From Hevea brasiliensis (taxonomy: Eukaryota > Streptophyta > Magnoliopsida > Malpighiales > Euphorbiaceae): DNA of 64,000 nt. The stretch's first letter is position 1, and every line of letters begins with the position of its first letter. The DNA lies in assembly GCF_030052815.1 (NCBI RefSeq), contig NC_079507.1:65613144-65677143 (forward strand). The letters run 5' to 3'. The notes under the pieces are model-generated. The model searched no databases and was not told where the DNA came from. It was given only the letters and a program-made list of their open reading frames with translations. The position numbers and the translations under genes are program-made. Below are positions 58,901 through 64,000 of this stretch, one piece after another.

Positions 58901-61900
58901 AAATCAAAGTAGGAGGGAAGGCAATTATAATCCCACAAGTAACACGTATATCTTGAGAATTAAAACCTGCTGGCTTGATGCTTAGATTTGGAAATTGAGT
59001 CAACATTTTGCTTTAGGCTTGTTATAAGATCATGATTATCAGTCTTTATCTTGTGTTTCTGGATCACAGATTGCTAAATTGGAGGAGCAGAGAAAGCAAG
59101 TTCTGCAAGGCATACTTGGGCTCCAAAAATGTTTCCGTGGCTTCCTAGCTCGTCGTGATCTAAATGAAGTGAAAAAAGGAGCGACAATATTACAGTCATG
59201 TAATGCAGTTATTTTTTATATTTATGATAGTATTTGGTTGGGATGTTTTGCTCTCTATGGTGGATCTTACATTTTCAATATTGATTTGGTCTGTTGTATA
59301 CTAATTGCACAATCTCATTCTAGTAACTTTTTGTTGTTCCTCGCTGATATTTTGCTTACATACATGTTTTGGTGGGTTTAGGTGCAACTTTTTATGATGA
59401 TTTACTTGTATCCTAATGGATATGAATTTTTTCAGTATTCTATGATTTTAAATTCATTTATTTTATTTACATTTGAGATGCAGTTGTCCGTGGTGAAAAT
59501 GCCCGAAGGAAGTATAAATGTATGCCAAAGAGTTGCACAGTTAGTGCTTCCCTCACAGTTGATATTGATAATCACCTGGTGGCAATTATATACTTACAGT
59601 CTGGTAAAAAAGTTGTCCTATTGCTAATTTTAACACATATTATGGTGTGCAGTATTTTTATGATTCTCCTTATGCAGCAATCCGTGGTTGGTTGGCTCAG
59701 AAGCAATTACGTGACAAGTATAAATTGAAGAACTTAAGTCATGAGAATCCAAATTCTAAACGAAAGCTAGGAAAAAAGATTTCAGAAGTGAAGGTACTCT
59801 CCTTGATTATTAGTTATCAAGAAATCATTATCATTGTTGAAAGTAATAATTATTCACTACAGCTTTGACATGCATAACCTAGAAAACTCTTGCATATTGT
59901 TGGCACCTTGACAAATTCTGGTTTATAGCAGACCTTGCTTTACTTTAGTCGTGTTTCCTGCTCTGTTGTTAATTTCAGACCCAGAATGCCTGGATTTATT
60001 AAAGATTATGATTCTCATGATGGAAGTGGTTTTTTTTCCCCCCTTCTTTTTTTCATTTAAAACGCTGATAAATAACTTTTGGAATATTATTCTTTCCTAT
60101 CAAGAGGAAAATTGTCTCTGCTTCAACATGACTTGATACTTCCAATTACAATTTAGATAATAGAGGAAGAGGCAGAAAGGTTTTTCAATGTTGGCCAGCT
60201 TAAGTGATCAAACCATTGTTGATTATGACATTTCTGTTTCATTATTACAAAATACTAATTTCTCCATTCCTTTTTCTTTTCTTGATGAAAGTGAAATTCC
60301 TGGGGTCTCATTATGTTTGCATAGATTTTGTTGAGTAATACCTGCAAGTTTATGGATTCTGTTTGTGTGTTTCTATTGCTGTTCATTTCATTTGTGATCT
60401 GTTGGCTGGATGCTACCTTGACTGAGTGGTACATAGATGAAGAATTTTGAAATTCTAGGAATTTATAGACATATTCAGGTGTGAATTAGGTATTATATTC
60501 ACCGATAGAGATTTGCTTCAGCATATTTTGGTCATGTTTCCTTGGTATGTTGGGAAATATGATTTAAATTTGTTAGACACAAAGTTGTCTGTTGGGATTA
60601 GTTTAAAATGAAAAGCTATTTGTTTCCTCGCGTATTTTCTGGGCATCTGTAGTATGTAATATGTGACATTCATAATGCATCACATACAATCTTTTCTAAA
60701 CTTAATAAATGCTACGATACTCGGACTTGTCCCTTAGCCATGCCATACTCGTGTCGACACGACACGGGAAACGACATGGAACATGTGTCTGACATGCCTT
60801 TAGAAAGTTGGACATGCCTATTAAGAGAGACAAGATGAAGAGAGTGCTTACTACAACACAAAACAAAAAGATGATAACAATTATGTCTTTCTTTGCGAGA
60901 TGGACATGCATCCTTAGCCCTCTACAGTAGCGCCAACGGCGAGAAAGAAACAAACTTCAATGGCAGATTCATAGTTATCAAATTCGCTACATCTCCTTTA
61001 GTTTTGCGATTTGGTTCGTGCGTCCCAATTCACGGGACGTTTGCGTTCCAATTCGTTAGGGAACGCGATCTGATTTGCCAAAATGAGTGAACCATAAATA
61101 AAAAAAAATTGCAGGAAAAGATGGCGAGGATTTAAGGAGGATGAGAATAAGAAGAGGAAAGAGGAGGAGGTGGAATCGAGAAGAAGATGAAGCAGTGGCA
61201 AATCATAAAAAATTACAGATAAAATGGCAAGATCAAAGTAGGAGGAGAAGCCCTCAAAAAGAATAGAGCATCTGAAGAAGACGACGTTGAAACCAAGAAA
61301 AAGTAAGAACGTAAAGAGAGAAAGGAATCCACCTTTCAGTTGCCCCTTTAAATTATTAAACTATAGCTGGCACATATAAAACAATAACTACAGCCGTAAT
61401 TACTTGTAATGCTACTTTAATATTTATAATTAATAAGGATATGTACTTCTATCAGTTCTTTTATCACCGCGGAATGTTAATTCCTTTTTTAATTTTTATT
61501 TTACTTTTCTAAATTAATTTCTTTTACATTTTAATTTTTTAAGAATGAAATTTATTATTAAATTTCATTTTTTTGTCAAATTTAATTATTAAACTAACCT
61601 ATTTAGCTATTGAACTTTTAAAATTATTAAAATTAATTAAAAAATATACAAAGTACGAGATAATAAGATATAAAAATTAAAAAAATTAAAAAGATTTTTA
61701 ATTTTCACTCAACCAACCCAAGATATTATTTAAACGTACCATGTCCTCAAAGAGCGAACCGATTAATAAATATAGTCTTTTATATAATTTTATATCTTTT
61801 ATTTTATTTTATTTGCGTAACGTAGACGAGTACCCATGTCTAAATTTGGATTCATATCCAAACACCGGTGTCTAAATTTGGATCTATATCCGAGCAACCG

Positions 61901-62511
61901 TGTCTAAATTTGGATCCATATCCCCATATTTTCTATTTAGGAAGTTTACTTGTCCAACACATGGATATGTATCCATGTCCGACATCCATACCTAAGTCTG
62001 AGTAACATAGAATAAATGTCGTGCCAAATAACTGGGTCATCCGGTTATTGACCATCTTTGGCCTGCCTATTTGAAATGCTTTTTCTGATCTTTGGATGTA
62101 TGGAATTGATTGAGAATAAGGTAGGATTATTTTGTTCATGATAATGAAGCAAGCAGCATCGGATTTAAAGTCATTATTTGCAGGAACACCCTAGCAACTG
62201 TGATATAGAACTTACATTTGCCTTGATGAATATTTTTGTCCTTACTTTTTATGTGTATTTAAATAGAGCTAAGAAGTCGGCTTCTCCTTGTTGACCAGGT
62301 CATACCACAAGAGCAAGTTGAGATTCAGACTTCGATTTTGGCAGAACTTCAAAGGAGGGTCACTAAAGCAGAAGTAGCTCTAGTGCAAAAGGAAGAGGAA
62401 AATGCTGCATTGCGGGAGCAATTACAACTGTTTGAAAGACGATGGGCAGAATATGAGGGAAAGATGAAAACAATGGAAGAAACATGGCAAATGCAGATGG
62501 AATCATTGCAA
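49330..62511 (+). CDS. ATM2: Class VIII myosin heavy chain (ATM2/VIII-2-like), C-terminus beyond the window
   Basis: Twenty-three coding exons: 49330-49773, 50476-50577, 50673-50816, 50919-51069, 51175-51202, 51367-51535, 51631-51694, 51825-51838, 51915-51999, 52524-52627, 52763-52901, 53485-53603, 53723-53875, 53960-54049, 54664-54741, 55056-55214, 55998-56207, 56538-56743, 56840-56975, 59070-59199, 59484-59603, 59678-59793 and 62299-62511. They give 3,174 nt (1,058 codons) without a stop. Start [19 protein letters not shown] is typical of plant VIII-2/VIII-B. Then come an SH3-like subdomain (~150-182), P-loop GESGAGKT (291-298), switch [14 protein letters not shown] (334-346), switch II DIYGFE (564-569), actin-interface HFIRCIKPN (767-775), IQ motifs from ~880 ([27 protein letters not shown]) and a coiled coil (~1000-1058). 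All ATPase motifs are intact. Known role: short plant myosins at plasma membrane, endosomes and plasmodesmata. Exon 8 is a 14-nt micro-exon. Remaining C-terminal exons lie past 64000. Confidence 0.95.
57253..57554. mobile_element. Stowaway-like MITE, copy 1
   Basis: 302 bp between TA dinucleotides. The left end CTCCCTCAGTCCCATAAAGA and the right end (reversed) CTACTGTCCCACAAAGATAG form terminal inverted repeats of the Tc1/mariner Stowaway CTCCCTCCGTCCC type. No coding capacity. Confidence 0.85.
57776..58077. mobile_element. Stowaway-like MITE, copy 2
   Basis: Same element as 57253-57554, offset by exactly 523 bp. It was copied by the segmental duplication and not by a second insertion. Confidence 0.85.
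60712..62010. mobile_element. Non-autonomous TIR transposon in myosin intron 22
   Basis: 1,299 bp. The left end CTACGATACTCGGACTTG and the right end, reversed, CTATGTTACTCAGACTTAGG are terminal inverted repeats. The flanks carry an exact 8-bp duplication AATAAATG (60704-60711, 62011-62018). An 8-bp duplication fits hAT; a 9-bp Mutator-type site with one mismatch is also possible. No transposase is recognisable. A 32-bp array lies near the right end. Confidence 0.75.
61837..61932 (+). repeat. Three 32-bp tandem units inside the TIR element
   Basis: Units starting TGTCTAAATTTGGAT at 61837, 61869 and 61901, spaced exactly 32 bp, with a few substitutions. Confidence 0.9.
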
Positions 62512-64000
62512 GTGAGTTTTCTTGTTAATATGTTGCCTTTGTTTTGTTCTTTATATACACAAAAAGGGACAAAAACAGAGAACTGGGGAGAAATTAATCA
62601 AATTTTGATGGCTGCAGCTCATATGTTCAAACTGACTTTATATGTAATAACAATGACCTTCTACTAATTTAAAAAAAAAAAAAAAAGCCTAATGCACCCT
62701 ATTTTCTTGCTGTTTATCTTCCTGTGAGCATCTTTACCAAATACCAAGTAAAAGAGCATACCTTCATTAGGTAGAGAATAATAGGGTTGGCTTCATAATT
62801 ATAATATATTTTATTTTCTAGAGTTTTATAACAAGAATTTCAGTATACTGTGTGGAATTGCCAACTTTACATGGATTTTTGATAATGCACCTTGAGTTGA
62901 ACCATTAGACATGTCCTTAGTGAGGCTAGCTACTTGAACTATAGAAGGAAAAAAAGGACAGTTCATTTTTTATTTTTATCATTGATAAGAGATACTGCCC
63001 GCAAATGAGAACTAGTTTTAAGTAGGGCATCAGTGAATCATTTCACTAGAATAGTGGTGGTAGGTGTTTTGACCTTCCAGAGATCATAAAAAAGAAAAGG
63101 TGATCCAGTGCACGAAGCATCCCACAGTATCATCACTATTAAAATTAGCCAACAGAATGCTGATGACTTTTTGTTGGTCAGTAGATCTAGGATCACCATA
63201 GAATGGAGACATTGCAGTGAGTAGTTATCATCTTCGTCAGTTAGAAGGTGGCTTGCGTACCTCTTTATTTGCTTGCCATTAAATGGCATAGTATTATTGG
63301 GCTGCATCATGGTTCAAATCCAGTCATTTATAGTCATTTAGTTAACACGGAAGGATTTTAAGGGTTAAGATGGGATTGTAATGTGAAAGGAACAAGTGTA
63401 CCAATAAACTTAACAAGCTGATCCGAGAATGTTTTAACTAGAGAGACCTGAGAACTTGGCCTTAACTGTAAATCTTATTTGCAACAGTGTCATTACTTTC
63501 TGGTTATCAAATGCTAAAAGTGGCAGAGTGCCGTTGGTTAATGGACATAATTAGATAGGATTTTCCTTAAATATGCCAAAGCAGATGGTTGGTCAGCTTT
63601 TTAGTCCTTGGTGTGGCCTTCATGGCATTTATTTGAGGCTAGTTGTAGTGCATGATTAACATAAAATTTTATGAGTTTGATCTCCCAACGAATAAAAGTA
63701 GTACCTTTTATTTGCTCACATTTGACCAAATGACTTATAGTTAAAGCCTGAGAATAGAGCAATGAAATTGGATCTAACGGTGAAGTTTACTAGTGATTGG
63801 ATTCAGGTGTTGGTCTCTGTCATCTAATCTAAGGAGATGAAAACCTGTCTGCCACCCATGTCATTATTCATCCTTCCCCTATTACCCACCTCATATGTTG
63901 AGGACTATAATATTGTGTTGGTTCCACTGTTTGTTAAAAGCTTTAGATATCTGACGTGTAGTTGAATGTAAATATGCTTCTCTGTATATGCATTCTTGTA
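62512..64000 (+). other. Myosin intron 23 (open at the window edge)
   Basis: Begins with the donor GTGAGT after exon 23. No downstream exon encoding the expected C-terminal part was found before 64000, so the intron is at least 1.49 kb. It contains no other feature that I can support. Confidence 0.7.

Noticed and set aside
63300..63325. GGTTCAAATCC, a possible tRNA B box
   Set aside because: No A box or cloverleaf arms at the right spacing; it is within a myosin intron.

Overview
This is plant nuclear DNA, and a eudicot is likely. The genes are split by GT/AG introns, the intergenic DNA is very AT-rich and full of microsatellites, and the proteins belong to plant families: an AGD5-type ArfGAP, a class VIII myosin, a DUF4408/DUF761 protein and a VAL-like zinc domain. 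The proteins look closest to Malpighiales/Euphorbiaceae sequences, but that is an impression and not a result. There is no prokaryotic gene, CRISPR array or organellar block.

Layout. 1.7-3.3 kb: a two-exon minus-strand gene for a 134-aa lysine-rich protein of unknown function. 4.5-9.3 kb: an old, inactivated Ty1/copia retrotransposon with LTRs, near-perfect target-site duplication and broken gag-pol. 10.0-11.9 kb: a small minus-strand gene whose conserved-looking reading frame has no obvious AUG at its 5' end. 13.2-21.7 kb: a complete 11-exon AGD5/NEVERSHED-type ArfGAP gene (479 aa) on the plus strand. Its second intron holds a young non-autonomous LTR retroelement with a perfect GGATC duplication. 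25.3-26.5 kb: a two-exon DUF4408/DUF761 membrane protein gene (346 aa). 28.9-34.6 kb: a minus-strand gene made only of the N-terminal Cys/His zinc region of VAL/HSI2-type B3 repressors. It has a 5-kb, very AT-rich first intron and a 7-bp repeat expanded in frame inside an exon. 35.0-35.8 kb: a LINE-like retroposon with a 12-bp duplication. 36.7-40.7 kb: a three-exon minus-strand gene for a 98-aa lysine-rich protein. Its second intron carries a 5'-truncated LINE (18-bp duplication), a compound microsatellite and a non-autonomous hAT-like transposon. 40.7-48 kb: AT-rich intergenic DNA with one LINE relic. 48-64 kb: a class VIII myosin gene, 23 coding exons visible (1,058 codons), which runs off the right edge. 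Its introns hold a tandem 523-bp duplication carrying a Stowaway-like MITE and a 1.3-kb terminal-inverted-repeat transposon.

The host genes do not form a pathway. AGD5 (Arf-dependent membrane traffic) and myosin VIII (endocytosis, plasmodesmata, cortical actin) both act in trafficking, but their linkage looks incidental. The dominant theme is transposons of several classes nested in introns and datable relative to one another. The most unusual items are the stand-alone VAL-like zinc-domain gene, the strongly strand-asymmetric 2.4-kb stretch in its intron, and the missing AUG of the 10-kb gene. All exon boundaries were placed by hand from splice-site consensus and reading-frame continuity.
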